From NCBI GenBank assembly GCA_019614645.1, contig JABWDB010000008.1:372001-436000 (forward strand): a DNA stretch of 64,000 bases. Direction: 5' to 3'. A program made the translations under genes and the position numbers. Every line of letters starts with the position of its first letter. Positions within the stretch are counted from its first letter, which is position 1. The notes under the pieces were generated by a model. That model ran no database searches. It was not told the DNA's origin and saw only the letters and a list, made by a program, of their open reading frames with translations. Below, piece after piece: positions 14,201 to 28,000 of this stretch. This DNA comes from Stratiolaelaps scimitus. Lineage: Eukaryota > Arthropoda > Arachnida > Mesostigmata > Laelapidae.

Positions 14201-17200
14201 TGTTTTATCGAACTACCATCAACGGTGACGTGCGAAGTCAGCTTCTAGAGATATCATCATCCTCGCCAACCTTTTACCCAGCCGTCGACAGAAATCCAAA
14301 ACGAGACCTAAAACCTCGCCGTGCATAGTTCGCGAACGCAAAGCACTACTGGCACATGATTGTCATCTCCTGTTTTGCTTCTATCAAACGAGCATCAATT
14401 GACTTTCGGCTACCCTCTGCAACATTCTGTTGTATCCTCTGATGACTTCGAGTTGACACTGTTGTCACTCGATTTCGTTGTCGTCTATCTGCTGGCCAGC
14501 CTCTACCGCCAACGGCCATTGAATCTATATCGAATTCTACAGTGAGCATGTTCGCCGGCAGCAGCTCGTGGGACGGCCGTGTGGACGGACACACGTGTCC
14601 CCGCGCATCGTTAGTCATTAGCGCCGTAGAGAGGCATCCACCAGGTCTCTCTCTCTCTCTCTGACTCAGTGTTGGCGTGCGTCGTCTTATGATTGTAAAT
14701 GTAATGCGTCTGTATCTATGTCTGACTCAACGTCTGAATATCTGTCTGCGTTGATTACCCGTCGTTGCTACTGCGGCTACAGCTGCTGTGGCGGCGGTAG
14801 CAGCGGCTGCTTTTGTTGTCATTGCTGCAGCAACGTGCCCCGGCAGCGTTGCGTCGGGTCTCGCCAAGCCCCAGCTAACGGACGGCATGAAGCCAACATC
14901 GAGCCAAGATTCCTCCTTCCGGCCGGTAGGACTACCACGGCACAGCCGGCACGGAACAGCAGCAGCCACGGCGGCCGTTGTCGGGGGTCAATGACCGACG
15001 TCGGCGGAGCCGTGCGCGCGCTCTGAGCACTCGGCTCTTCCGACGAAAGAAAAAAAAAAGTGGAAAATAAACAGCGACAGATACAGAGCGACCCATAGAC
15101 GCAGCGTGGATGGCCGCAGACGCGACGGAGCGGCAGATCGAGAACCGGGAACAGACTGCATCTGTGAGTTGGACAGTTGCGAGCTGCAGAGAGTGTACTT
15201 ACAGTGCCAGCGATAGTATACTCTCGTGACAGTAGTAGTGGTGGTAATGGTAGTAGTAGTAGTATTATGATTTGTAGCGGTAGTTTCTAGCGTTGGTTTG
15301 GTTCACACACTCACGCACACACAAACACACATATGGCTTGTATAGGCTTGTATCTGCCGTGCATCGACTCTGACAGAAGTGGACTTCTCGGCGCGGCAAT
15401 TTTAAGCGGAAACTGCAGGGTACTAGCCGGCCGGTGGCGATGAGCAAGACACAACAGGCTCGCCGTGGTTGTTACAGATGTTAGCGATATGCTCCTCATA
15501 TCCTAACCCTTCTTCCTCGACAGACGCATTGCGGATGGTGCGCCGTCTGATCTGGCCACATTATGATTGTTAACGATTATTAACGCTAAGTGCGACAGCA
15601 GCAGTGTCGGAATGTTAGCTTGGTGGTTGCTTGGAACAGCGCTTCCCGAGCTGAATTTCACCCCCGGAACCGTTCACGCTGGTGTGTCCCTCGAACACGA
15701 TCTAAACGCGTGGACGGCTGCATTTTCATTGTAATCTGCCATCCAAAGCCTAGTTTTGTATTCGATTAACAACTACTAATCGTTATTATCTTGAATCATG
15801 TCCAACACACCAACGATCTGATACGAGCTGATACGATGAATCTGTCTGCTGTGTGTTCGTCGGTCCTGGCTGTTCCATTTTGCCATTTTGGATCACGATT
15901 AGCTGCTAACATAAACATATTGTATGTTAGGTACTCAAGGCGTAGACTATGCTGGAGGTTCCAACGTCACGTCATCAATTATCACAAGAATTAGGCAGTT
16001 GAACTCTTCAGTTTCCCCTAAGCTCAAGATTGTGCCGACCAAAAAAAGAAGGAATCTATTCTTTGACCATTTGCTTTTGCGAAATAGACGCAAAACGAAG
16101 AGGAACAGCTCCGAATAGCGGTACACTGCCATATAGGATCTCACGTTCAAATCTTATTCTGACACTGGTAACGGGCTGAACTTTCAGTCAACTGAACAGA
16201 ACATATCACATCATATATATTCCCGTCTCATCGTTTAGCTTAGGGCCATATTTCATTTTTATGCTGCCTGTGTCGAGCTTACATTGCAATTACAACTGCA
16301 GCAGAAGCAACGACAACAATATTGAGCGTGGAATGGCTACAATTACTGGATCACTCTGCGGCAGACGAACGGACAGCATTACCTTCTTCTCTATGCCTCA
16401 GAGAAGATACAGTAAAAATAAATAAATAAATAAAAATAGTGAATTTGTTAGTGGATGGATGAATGAAGGGGTGAGTGAGTGAGGTCTGCAATGTGAATTA
16501 TTCTCATTGCTGCTGCAGCAGACAACTCTGTGTTGTTACATTACTGATTCTATTACATCATAGCGTCTATCTGAGCCGAGTAGAATGATTATATTACCGG
16601 AGGACCCTCATCGCATTAGTATTATCATTGCTGTTGTTGTTGTTGCTGTTGTTTTTATTTTTATCATTATGATTATTACTTTTATTGTTATTATGATGAT
16701 TATTATTATTTTCAGTCTTGGTTGGACGTTCTTAATCGTCCCCCTATGGTGATGAGAGTGGTGGCGCCTTTAGAGAAGAGTCGGAACAGCTTGCCTTCGA
16801 GTTGTCGGTGAAGCTGTCCACGTCGCCGCTCCTCTCGAGTGAAGTCTCTGAAGTCGCAATCCCTCCCCCCTCGCCGTGGCCCCTATCCCTGCCTAGAAGA
16901 CATGGAGCCCTTTTGATGTCGAGTCAGTATGAATGTAAATCCGCCAAATGAGGAAACACACATTGACACAAACGCACGTACACTCGGCCCACTGCACGTA
17001 CGTGCAAATGTCGATTACGAGAGAGCGGATACCTCGTTGTATAATAGTACAGGGATAGAATGATTGTGTATGGATGCCGAGACGGAACAGGACGCTGATG
17101 CAGAGACGATAACAACAACAACAATGGCGATCATGATGGGAATAAGCAAAAATTAGCGACGCCGTTGATCGGACTGAGACACATCGATACAAAATGAATA

Positions 17201-20200
17201 TATATATATATATATATGGTGTGGCAAGGATGGGACGAACTACAACAAATAGCCTTCGAAACTTTTAGGTTTGAATATGTGCGGACTTGAAAGGCAGCAG
17301 CAATCAAGTGGAGCAGTTTGGTAGACACTAGTGTACTCGTGAAGTGTACACAGACATACTATACACAAGATCAATCGGTCGAGCGTACGGTATCGGTGAA
17401 CACGTCTTGATAGAGTATTGGAAGATCAACCATCTATTACTATTTACTATTAGTATTTATTTTAATAGATCAATTATGCTAATGACTCAATATGAATAGA
17501 TAAAAAAATAAATAAACTGTTCCTTGTAATTAGCGACATCGGAGGTTATCTCTATAATGTCATCATGAGGTTGATTATATTATAGCATCCTAGCCTTTAC
17601 ACAATCTCACTTCCGTCTCAATCACGTTATGAAACGAACTGTGTTAAGTCTGCTAAGCGACCTAGATCATCTGAAGCAGGAAATCTTCATAGCAATGCTT
17701 AACAGCGAAGCATATACTTCCACCGCTAGTACAGGGACAGTGTATGCTCTACATAGATGTGTCAAGCGCCACAGCGTCGTACAGACGGTAGCCGCCAACA
17801 GTCATCAGCCACAGAGGTCCCGGAACGCTCCCACGGCTAAACAATAGATGCGTCTAAAAGTCTGTATGCCGAGTCACCTCCAGCCGCTGTTCATTCCAAG
17901 TGTAGACCTATCGCCATGCCATGCACCGTTACCACCAACCTCCCGCCTTCCCCGCTGTTTTCGTCCATTCAATTCGATGCGGAACGAACAAATGTAAAAT
18001 GCAAAAAAATAAATAGCCCAAAAAAGGCGAACTCTCCTTCGGGAAGGTATTCGTTCGCGCCGCAGCGTGGAGACAGACAGTACAGACAGCTAGCCAGCTT
18101 GATTACGACGAGTTCGCCTAGGTAGTGGTGTCGAGCTGTGGAAGCGGTGCCCGCTGACGGAGAGGATGGAATGAGAGCGGACGAGTCACATGTGTCTGTG
18201 ATTCCAGCGGTTTCATTCTTGCCGTTCATTTGAGAGCTGCCTCCAGCGTCGATTACATCATCATTAGGCATTGTTCGCTCCCGTCGGGGGTACGGCTGGA
18301 TAGGACAACAGCTGCCGAGTCGGCTCTACTCGGCTGCTGCTGGTTGTGCTCGCTGTCGAGGGTGTCCAGACGCCTCTCAGACAGGGAGTGATCCGTCTCG
18401 TTGAAGCGCAAAGAGATCAGACAGTATCTCACCAATACTAGCGTATGTGTAGTCATTTCGTCGGAAACTCGATCCCGGCCTGCAAGGGCACCTGTTGGCT
18501 GATACTCAATCACGTCTCAATAGTGGTCGTTTTGTTGTAAAAGGGAAAAAGTGACTTGATCACCACAAAAAGCAAGCTCGATTTCTAGAGAACTAGAACA
18601 GCTCGATGTTGGTTCGAGCAGCGCCTACTGACACATAGTGTAGTGCACTCAAACACAGCCATTAAGAATGGTAAATATGCTTGGTCTCAATGTTCGATGC
18701 GGTCTTATGCGGAATGATGGCGTTGTGCTTCTATGACGATCCAGTGAGGTCATGATTGGTACTCGAATTCACACGTCGCTAGTGCTGTAGGTAAAGTGGT
18801 ATACGACATATCCAGAAGCGACACGGTACCAGCAACCCGAACTAACCGTTCCCATAGATACTGAGTCTGGGTCAGAGACTGCCTGTCGTTAATCAGTCGG
18901 CAGAAATCTGACGGTACAACCCGCCCGACTCGAACCAGCTTCAGTGGTTATATAATTTCTTCAGAGGAAGGAATGACCCGCTCAAATAGATGCTCGCTCG
19001 CATCGTCAGGCGGCCAGGTCAGTCCGATGACGATGCAGAAGAGGTCGGCTTAGGTAGCCAGGCAGCAACCTGGCTAGGAAACGCCGACCTGCAGCCCTAC
19101 TACCGAAAAGTCTTCCTGCACTCTTCGTAGAAGTATCCTCATCTAGGCACCGCCTCCGCACTGACATAGTTCGAACCGCCAAGCCTCGACAGGATCGGAA
19201 TTCTCTGTCTCTTCTCATTCTTCACTAGTAGGCGAAATGTTGCGATCGCAACCAGTCCACAACTACGGATACTACTACAACTACTGTAACTACAACAACA
19301 ACAACAACGACTACTGCTCCCTTGAATCTGTAATCTTCAATCTGCTGGCCGGGAAGAAGTCGACTGTAGGTGGCGAACACGAGTTACATCGCCGTGGCTC
19401 GTCGCGACCCCATCAAGAAGGCGATAAGATGTGAAATTTTGAGTGTACAAAGTGCAATTAGCGCTGATACAGTGGAACCGATCGATGATGAATCGGTAAA
19501 CACGACTCATTGTAATCTTATCACGTTGGCGTTGATATCGGTTGAACGCATAGCGTCGAGTTATCAATGTAACAGTGTCTTGCTCATATTCGGTGGCTGA
19601 GCTGATAAACGATACGGGGTCACCGAGGAGGAGGAGGAGCTCTCACAACGGAGCGATCAGTAGTAGCAATATGTAGAAATATGTAGCTGATGTCAAAGAA
19701 TCGGCCAATCAGAGATCAGAATTCAAACTGTCGGGCTTGGTGGATGACCAACTTCAGAAATATTATGTGTCGATTACAGTCGCGTGGCTTGACTCTCTGT
19801 TAACGATGCCTGCCCAAAAACGAACCTCCAAATAACTATTGACGTCGCTGTTCGGCCCATTTATCCGGAGGACGAGGAGGGGGCGAGATGAGCTGGCTCC
19901 GTTGCACCGAAACGCAGAAGTACGAATTCGATGGTGTCCTCTATTCTCTACCTGTACAGGGTACCAGTCGCCATTAATAATTAGTTGCGGTTGTACGGTG
20001 AACACAACAAGGAAGCCAAGAGACGATCAAGACGAACTGCGAGTAGTCGTCCCTTTGTGACTGTCGTCGAACTCTTTGAGGTGACCTTTCAGAGAACGGG
20101 CCTGGGTATGGACCTGGACGAGAGAGCAACATATATAGGGCTGCCACGCGGAGCGATCAAGAGATAACCTAGACTGGGCGGTGTGTGCTGCGCTACTCGA

Positions 20201-20652
20201 CCTAACGGGGATCTGGAATGAGAACGAGCCGAGGCGAACTGGCTCGAGCGCATCAAGCCCGTCAGTCTCTCGGCCGCCAGCCTCGGCCGTACCGATTGCG
20301 TAACTCAGATGACTTTCAGGGTCTCGGTTCTGGTTTCGTGTTTAAAGGCCGCGCCACAAAAGACCGCATTTCTGACTATGGGAGGAAGTGTGCTGAAAGA
20401 TTTCAACCCTTAGAAAATAGAGCGTTTCTCTCTCTGTACGATTGAGGAAATTTTGCTCGCGTTCTCATAGCTAGCTGATATTGTGGCACATTTTGTTTCG
20501 TACATGTACGATCCGAATGGTCGACCTTCACAAATTGAAAATGTGAACATGCGACAAATGGTCGTTGCACCAAAACAAAAAAAAAATAACTCGCTTTTGA
20601 CATGTAGGATCCTCGAAAGCGAACCTTTGCAAGCAGCGACTGCGCCGACGTC

Positions 20653-20714
20653 AGCTTGGCTTATCCAACTTGCATTTCGTTCGAGCTTGGCTTATCCAAC
20701 TTACATTTCACTAA
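20653..20714. repeat. Tandem duplication, 31-base unit, two copies
   Basis: The segment starting AGCTTGGCTTATCCAACTT at 20653 is repeated at 20684 with few changes. The two copies sit head to tail without a spacer. Confidence 0.85.
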
Positions 20715-23706
20715 ATGCATGTAGGTCGCGTGTATTTTTTCGACGTAAACACCCATGCCTTGGAAACGCTCTACGCTCTCAAGCTAGTCTTGATTTGAGC
20801 TGCACGAAACGTCTGCCCCTATACAGGTATTAGCTATGCTGGTTCTCCATTTGTCAACGTGACGCACCATGAGGGTTGTCAGATACACCCGTGTCAAGCT
20901 TGTTCGATTTTATTTCGGATTACATTTATTTGCCGCCGTTAACCGTCAGAGCGGTATATCAGTGGATAATTTCGGATGATGCCTGATGATTAGGCAAGTC
21001 CGTCGCTTAGCACAGCCTTACCCGACGTGTGTGCCGAAAATGGAACGCTTTTAAAGCGAAATCTTGAAGGTGCACACAGCCGAAAGCAGCGTCGAGACAC
21101 GCTCTAAGCGAATGTTCGCCGTGAGCCCTTCTAGATAATTCAGGAACGAAACAGCCGGCCGAAGCTGATCAGTTCAAGCGTACATGGTATGAGTATCTGG
21201 ATAGATACCGTGACATGACGAAAAATCTGCCAGCAGTTTGAACGCATACCGAGGTTCCGCCACTGATTTGGCAGCTTGTTGTCACATGCCATTATTATTA
21301 TTATTAGCAGGAAACAAAACGAATTAAGTGCCAGTTACGGGGGGGAATCACTAGTAGAGTCTCAGTGATGGCCCTACAGACTAAATGAGGAGGACCTTTG
21401 CACAGCGACGCGTTCAGCTGACGATTTACCTTCACCGCTACAGAGCCGGAGGCGGTGACTAGCTCTAATAATTATCGACAAATTATGAGGTTGTACGGCC
21501 GGCACTAATGGCCATCGCCCGAATGCACCGCCAACTGTCTACGCGTGCATAGATCCATGTTGTGGGCATAGCTTACGGCAGTCATAATATCTTGTTTATA
21601 AACAGTCACGTGTGGGTAATAACTGCCCTCACCCAGTTATTCTCTCACCTCTCGGCTCGACACCTATATCAGGTTGCGCCACGCATCAAATACATTGAAG
21701 CTTTCTTTTTTTCTCGATTTTTGTCGTTATCTCTATGGCTCCGCTTGGTTCAATTGCATCGTCCTGCCGTACTCTATCGGTGTACTGATGATAAGCAAAT
21801 GATTAGGTTAGCAGTGGCCGTCAGGTTGCTCTGGCCGGACGTGAACGACGCAGCTGGGAGGAGCTCGCATATATATATATGTAAATTTATATTATATGAA
21901 CATGAATTCATGAGCAGGGGGAACGTATCTGCTGATAAAAATGTGGACTTGTCTATTACCCTTGTTGTTGTTATTGGGTCGTTATGCATTTTCTATGGGT
22001 TTCTTATCGTCATCATCGCTTGCTGGTGTTTACTTTACCCACATGTACAGGAGCATGGATGGGCCAATCCTTGCGGCAGTGCGGGCTTCGAGCAACAATT
22101 AACGACGCCGCCTAATCATCGACGATTAGTGACCGTCGCCGACACCGTCGAACGTTAGTTTGTCAAATCAAGCGACATGGACAAAACGTCCATCCTGTAT
22201 TCATATGGCTTGCAGTGTGTATTCACATATTCACACAATCGTTGTGAGATCTATTTGTATCCTTATTACTATGATTATTATTATCATCGTTGTCAGCGTG
22301 TTAATTGTATATTGAAGCCGTTTATCCTACGAGGGTCGAGGCTTACTCTATATATATATATATATATATATACACACGTATATAGCGCAGTCAACATTTC
22401 AGGTCTGTTTGAAGGCCAAACAGTTGCTTGGGCCGCTTGTTGCTGAACGCATACTCACTTCTGCCCATAACTACTGCTTGGAAACCGTAACGAGAGCACA
22501 GAACATTCTCGAGTAATTTGTGGAAGCATTACAGTACACAAATGTTTGAAGAGAAGCGCCCGAAAAATCAATATCGATAAATTTCCTACGCTCCCGGTAA
22601 AATTCACTGCGAGGAACTAATTCGCCCCCCTTATAGGTCTCGACTAAGCAAATCACGGATCGTGCAGGTTGCTTGATGGTGGTACCCATATCCTCAAGCA
22701 ATATTAGCATACGATGGATACCCGTGAACACGGGATATTAAAGAGTCTCCAGATTTTGGTGAAATATCATTCTCTACATATATATATATAGATATATATA
22801 TATGTGTGTGTGTGACTAATTTCAAAAAGTTGCTCACTGTGTGTGTGTGTGTGGTTACTGTAGTTTGCGTAGTTATCTGTTCAGTCAGCTGTTGCTGCTG
22901 CGGTCACCACGACGACTACTCCTAGTTTTCTGTTTGCTTCTTTGCACTTTGAAGCCTTCTACGACAGTTGCTCCTACTGGTAGTAGCCGCCTACCCAGGA
23001 GATCATGGCAGTTGTCAAGTCAAAACGACCACTTCCACACGATTCAGCAACAGAGGCCATTCGCAGACAGCTACACAAATCACACCAGTAGCCCCAATGC
23101 CAGTGTCAGCAGAGACTGCAATAGGCTCATAGATTGCAGAAGCTGTAACCGCCAACTTTGCAGCCGTCGGCAATCTATCTATCTATCTCTCTATAGATCC
23201 ACCTTCTGGACTATCGACCCGAATGTCGCTATAATGTCTCTCTATCTCCCTATGTATCTCAACAGCCTGCGATAGCTGAAGACAGACCGTGGCCTGTTGT
23301 TCCGTTGAGGCCAAGCCGACATCGGCAACAGTCACCGCTTGGCTATGTCTTGCTATCGTGGGCAGCGGCAGCATTGTCAGTGTTTCTTCCTTACGGCCAC
23401 CCGCAACCACAGTTAGCTTTTAGCCAGAACCCGGCTGCTACTGATAATCGCCGATCGCCGCCGTGCTCCGCGCTAGTACTAGTAGTAGTAGTATAAGAGT
23501 TGTATTTGTAAACGGCCACTGCTGGCAATGTCGCAGCAGAAGCCGAAGTCAACTTCGTCCTGTCGCTCTGTCGATCGCGCACTCTTCAGTTGGTCTCTCC
23601 GCTTCTTCATCATTGGCAACTCCCTCCCCGGCGTCGCAGTTCCTGCCAAACGGCGGCAGCAGCAGCACTGGTGTGTCTGAGTGCGTGTGTGTGTGTGTGT
23701 ATTGTG

Positions 23707-23815
23707 GACAGACAGACAGACCGACAGACAGACAGACGCATAGGAAGGGAGACACGCGGACAGACAGACAGGCAGACCGACCGGCTGACTGGCAGTCGGC
23801 CGGACGGACGGCAGC
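23707..23815. repeat. Decayed GACA/CAGA tetranucleotide array
   Basis: Repeated GACA units with substitutions to GACC, GGCA and GGAC run over about 100 bases, next to a GT run at about 23687-23700. It lies just inside the probable intron on the minus strand, 40 bases beyond the donor of the exon at 23855. It keeps frames open on both strands. Confidence 0.85.
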
Positions 23816-23854
23816 GAACGCGCCGTCGGGGTCGACGACCGCTCGGTCACTCAC

Positions 23855-24634
23855 CTTTGACGACGGTTCCGACAGCAGCAGCAGCAGCAGCCGTCGCCAC
23901 AGTTGTTGTTGCTGCTGCTGCTGCTGCTGTTGATGTTGTTGTTGTGCCGTTGGCTCCCGTCACCGCTAATGCTGGACTGCCACAGGGACTGGTGACGGCC
24001 GAGCTGCTGGTGGCGGTCCGGTGCGGCGCAAGGATGACTCCGTTGTTGGTGCTGACCACTGGGGATAGCAATCCGATGGTTGTGGTGGTAGGGGTACCCG
24101 TATTAACCCCAGCGGTGGGGAGTCCTCCAACGAGTGGGTTACCATGGCCGCCGCCACCGCCGGGACCATTGCCATTGGTGTTGACAACGCCCGCGCCGCT
24201 GACAACAATCCCATCGGAATTCGTCGACGAGTCGACCGCGGCGTCCTTCAGCTGATCGTACTCGAAGAGATCGGTCGCGCCTGGCGGGCCGCCGGCCGTG
24301 CTGATGTGGCCTGCGGCGGCGCCGCCGCCGCCACCACCGCCACCTCCTCCAGCGGTGTACGGTGATACGACTGAGGCAACGGACGGCAGTGAATGGTAAG
24401 ACGAGTCGTCTTTGTCAAAATCGAAGAACTGCTTCTCATAGCCTTCTTTCTTGATGTCGCCGAACGCGAAACCGAACGTGTCGTCGTCCGCGAACAGCAG
24501 CTGGGTATGGCCAACGGCATGGTCAGGGGACTGCGAGCTCGTCGAGGATACTCCACTTCCGCCGCTGACAATTGCCTCGAGCTCCATGGCGGTTGGTTCC
24601 CGGACGTTCGGGAACAGGGAGGCGGATTCCAGAA
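23855..24634 (-). CDS. First coding exon of an unassigned acidic, low-complexity protein
   Basis: The exon is bounded on the minus strand by an acceptor (TTATCGCAG, ending at 24635) and a strong donor (CAAAG then GTGAGT, from 23854). The first ATG, at 24587, sits in GCCATGG, an excellent Kozak context, and gives 244 codons plus one base. Residues 1-75 are of mixed composition and rich in acidic and aromatic residues, including FADDDTFGFAFGD and KQFFDFDKDDSSYHSLPS. The rest is low complexity: a Gly run near residue 85, then Gly/Asn-, Thr- and Ala-rich stretches encoded by triplet repeats. This composition is typical of an activation-type N-terminus of a regulatory protein. That is inference, because no DNA-binding domain is present. 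A noncoding first exon probably ends at 24978. The next exon was not found. The exon is fairly secure; the identity is unknown. Confidence 0.6.
23872..23932. repeat. CAG/CTG triplet runs inside the coding exon
   Basis: An AGC run at about 23874-23892 and a TTG/CTG run at about 23904-23942 encode, on the minus strand, the alanine- and threonine-rich end of the exon at 23855-24634. Such runs often vary in length between individuals. Confidence 0.85.
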
Positions 24635-24977
24635 CTGCGATAACAAGATGACCAATAAAGCTCACTCGTCGTTTGATGAGTTGAAAACACTGACACAGAC
24701 ACAGATACACAGACCGCCGATGTTCACGAGGAAGAGCCGGCCTGTCACCTGTCCAAGTCACCTGGCCACCTGTAGTCAACTTCCGAGAGTTCCGTATCCA
24801 GTCTCTCGTTTGGTCAATGCTGAGAACACTACGATGGATGGAACATCTGTATCTGGCCTACTATCCCTGTTGATGGGTCCAGGCTTAGGATTAACGTCGT
24901 CCTCACTGATAGAATGATGTGTGGGTCCACTTGACATCACCACAGAACACAACACACGTTCGCAGGGCTTCACTCAC

Positions 24978-25075
24978 AGTTGAGTCGCTCGAACGTCACA
25001 ACAACTGCTGCTGCTGCTACTCACAAACACACCGCTGATTCACTTGCTCGGTTCACTTCACACCTCTTTTGATCT
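24978..25075 (-). other. Probable noncoding first exon of the gene at 23855-24634
   Basis: On the minus strand a donor, CAACT then GTGAGT, cuts after 24978, about 340 bases upstream of the acceptor at 24635. The sequence before the donor is CAG-rich with no clear ATG frame. The upstream boundary is a guess, and no TATA box or initiator was established. Confidence 0.35.
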
Positions 25076-28000
25076 GGTACGTGTACTTTCTGTTGCCACT
25101 GCCCGCTAGCATTATGAAGTCGTGGGCATACGTGAAGACATTCATAGTCCGGTAGTCTTATGTCAGCTTGTTACTCCAGGATCGATGTTATACAAATCCA
25201 CGAAATACGTACGAAGTCCACGGGTCAAGTTGCACTTGTTAGTATTTATACTATTACTATTATTATTATTATGATTACAACCGAGTTAAGCAGCTGAACG
25301 TCCGCATTCACCACGATGCCGTTCAGTTGGTCTGTCACAACACGAGGCGGTATCTTTTGCTTCAGTTTTGCCCATCAGCTGCAATGGTGCATATGTGTGT
25401 ATGTGTGTCTATATGTGTGTGTGTGCCGTATGAGCGATGCATATGTTACCAACGTAGGGGTCAGACAATCGCTCTGTCACTATTCTCTATCACTTCGACC
25501 GCTGTGGTTTTTCTCTCTTCTCCGATCTGCTCTGAACTATGTGATCTGATGTGGTGTGGTGCCGGTCCGGAGTGGTGGAGCAACCGCGCAGCAGTCACCA
25601 CCAGAGACGGAGTCACCAGCAGCAGTTCCAGCGGAAGGCAGACAGATGCATAGGAGTGCTAGCGAGAAGGCGCTTGTATAGGATCTGTACAAGAATCGTC
25701 GGCGGGCCGGAGTCGAAGTCACGCGACGCGCCTCGTCCGAAGCGCCGAAGCAACTGAGCAGACCTCGCCGGTTCAGCTCTGATCGGGTCGGGCCGGCTCC
25801 CATTTGCGGTGGCTGGTACCGGCTAGCTCGACGAAAGGTCCTCTTACTAGCCGAACGACGGAGCTGCCGCCAGACGGCGCTCGGGCCACTCGTGGGGGTC
25901 GAGCCGCCGGTTCGCAGCGCGCCGGTTGGCTCAGAACCAGAAGTTCTGCAGGCGGTGATCGTCGAAGTGCTACCAAATGCCAAGTGTCGAAGTTGGTTGA
26001 GACGGTGCGAGCCTGCTAGGTAGATCGGTAGGTAGAGAGGGAGGCAGGTACAAGAAGCTAAGGCTAACCTAAAGGCCAACGAACAGTGGAGAAACGGAGT
26101 AAGACCGGCTACCGAAGGCTAAGGTTGATGTAGAGCACAAGCGGCCATAACAACAACAGCAACAACAACAGCAGCAATGGCAGAATACGAAGGCCAATCA
26201 AGGGCGATGCGACACGGGCAGGTTGCTCAGTTAGGCCGTTGCGTAGGAGCCCATAGAAAAGCTAAATGAATAAGATAATTCTTCACTTCGAGAAGAATCG
26301 GAATTGCTGGCTTCGTTCGATTGTTCTTCTTCTTCTTCTGCAGCGGTAGTCGTAGTACAACTGCTGCTGTTACTACTACAACTACTACTACTACTCGTTG
26401 CAGATTTCGATCTTCCTACGCACGGTGTAGTGGGGAAGACTGATGGAAGGAGCGGCCTCTCGGAGACCCCCTGATCATCGTCGACAAAGACGATGATCAT
26501 CGTCCGTGTATCGTTAGGCTGACTGCTCCCATCTACCTATCTATCTACCTACGGTAGGGAGAAGTGCTCGAAGAGCGTCTTCTCCTCGGAGGAGGGGGAG
26601 GAGTAAATGCTCTGCTGCCAGGCAAAGCCAAGACATAGACGGACGTACGGCCACATACAAACACACACACACACACACACCTACAGCCATTATGTAAGGA
26701 AGTAAGGCAGGACTGGCAGGGCGATGACCCAGAGATGGCTTCTGCCGACAACTTCTGCTCTCAAAGAACGAAGCAGAGTCACCTTTTGGTGAAGGGGCAG
26801 GGCGTATTGGGGGTTCGTAGGGGATGGCGGGTAGAGCAGGATCTCCCCCAATGGACCTGGATCATGGGAACCTAGTGACAGCGAGCCATTGGAAGCACCA
26901 TTGCTGCGAGGAAGGATACGGCGTGGCCACTGGATCTCGGTTCGCCAACAAACAACGGATCGGAGCAGCAGCGGCGGCAGAGGTCGGCATTCGTTGATAG
27001 CGGGGAACGATCAGACGAGATCTCGCGAAGGAGAGCGAGAGAGAGAGAGAGATACTACAAGGGGAGTAAGTCAGAAAGAAACTAAACTATTACTACTACT
27101 GCCACCACCCCAATTCACCACAGTGATCACCACTGCTGTGCACAGGCATAGACTATTAGCGAGGGACTCCTGAGGCGATTGATTACTTCGTGTCGACTGA
27201 CGCCGGACCGGAGTGGGAACTGGTGAAAAAGGTGCGGTTACCTTAGGTGCCCAGACAGGTTCCTTAGGCCCTATATGTTTCGTTTACCCTGATGATGGTC
27301 CCAAGATGATCTTGTCTGGGGTAGGAGCTGCACTTGTGAAAGCCATTTATAGCTTTTGTCTTCTACAGCCGAGCAGTGATTAAACGTTTTCCAGTGCCCC
27401 ACATATTGATGGCAGCACAGACAGTGAGAAAGCAACGTCAGAGCACATGGAGAGGTCGTGACCGATAGTCTTTACGTAGCAAGGTAAAGTGTTCGAGATT
27501 GCAAGTGAGTCGATTACGACCGCACTTCGTAGCCAATCATTGATTTCGGTCGACATACAAATTCATATCGAGAAGTTCGCAGTGTCACTTAAGCCGAAAT
27601 GTTGATAAATGCCAACTTACAGACATATATGGAGGTCATACACACATATCTCTTAAAAGCAAGAAAACTCAGTATGAACCTCAGTAGACTACATGGTCAG
27701 AAAGTTCTAAACGAATTGTTCTCGTTGAAAAAATGTTCATTCACTTAGTAGAAACCAGCAGCTCTATGGACCGAGTTGCTTGCCTTATCACCAAACCCAT
27801 ATATGCATTTGACTCCATTGGTCGAACGGACGTCCATAGAAATACGTCTGAAAAGTTCACGTCTGTGTAAATCTGCTATGATTTTACGGGCCAATAGCAC
27901 AATAACGGCAAGGCGGCGTAGGCGAAAAACACGAAAGAAATCTAGATCTTCCGTAATTATTTCCTATTAAATAAATGTCACTGATTGCTTGTGCCACCTA

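Larger units (their letters stand above)
7951..20640. other. Intergenic or intronic DNA rich in TA microsatellites
   Basis: No gene is supported. The stretch holds many TA tracts of 18-26 bases (for example 9621-9638, 11240-11265, 11327-11350, 13184-13203 and 13459-13481), a GATT/TTATTA-rich block near 16620-16710 and a tRNA-like segment near 8346-8391. Two isolated donor-like sites occur on the minus strand, near 13357 and 15199. The short frames before them are not recognisable. Confidence 0.5.
20641..23854. other. Non-coding DNA, probably intron or 3' flank of the minus-strand gene at 23855
   Basis: This lies immediately downstream of the splice donor that ends the exon at 23855-24634, so part of it should be intron if that exon is real. 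I could not find the next exon. The stretch holds a 31-base tandem duplication at 20653-20714, TA tracts near 22350 and 22790, and a decayed GACA-type tetranucleotide array near 23707-23815. Open frames at 21562-22158 (plus, 198 codons, one hydrophobic segment) and 22841-23275 (plus) have no recognised domain. Confidence 0.45.

Noticed and set aside
21562..22158. 198-codon plus-strand frame with a hydrophobic segment
   Set aside because: No recognisable family, no splice or poly(A) support, and a TA tract within it.
24300..24590. LLFADDD in the exon at 23855-24634 resembles the FADD box of reverse transcriptases
   Set aside because: No other reverse transcriptase motif surrounds it, the exon is low complexity, and it starts at a normal Kozak ATG.
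25537..26079. 180-codon minus-strand frame
   Set aside because: It lies in a GC-rich block where frames are open on both strands, and no domain is visible.
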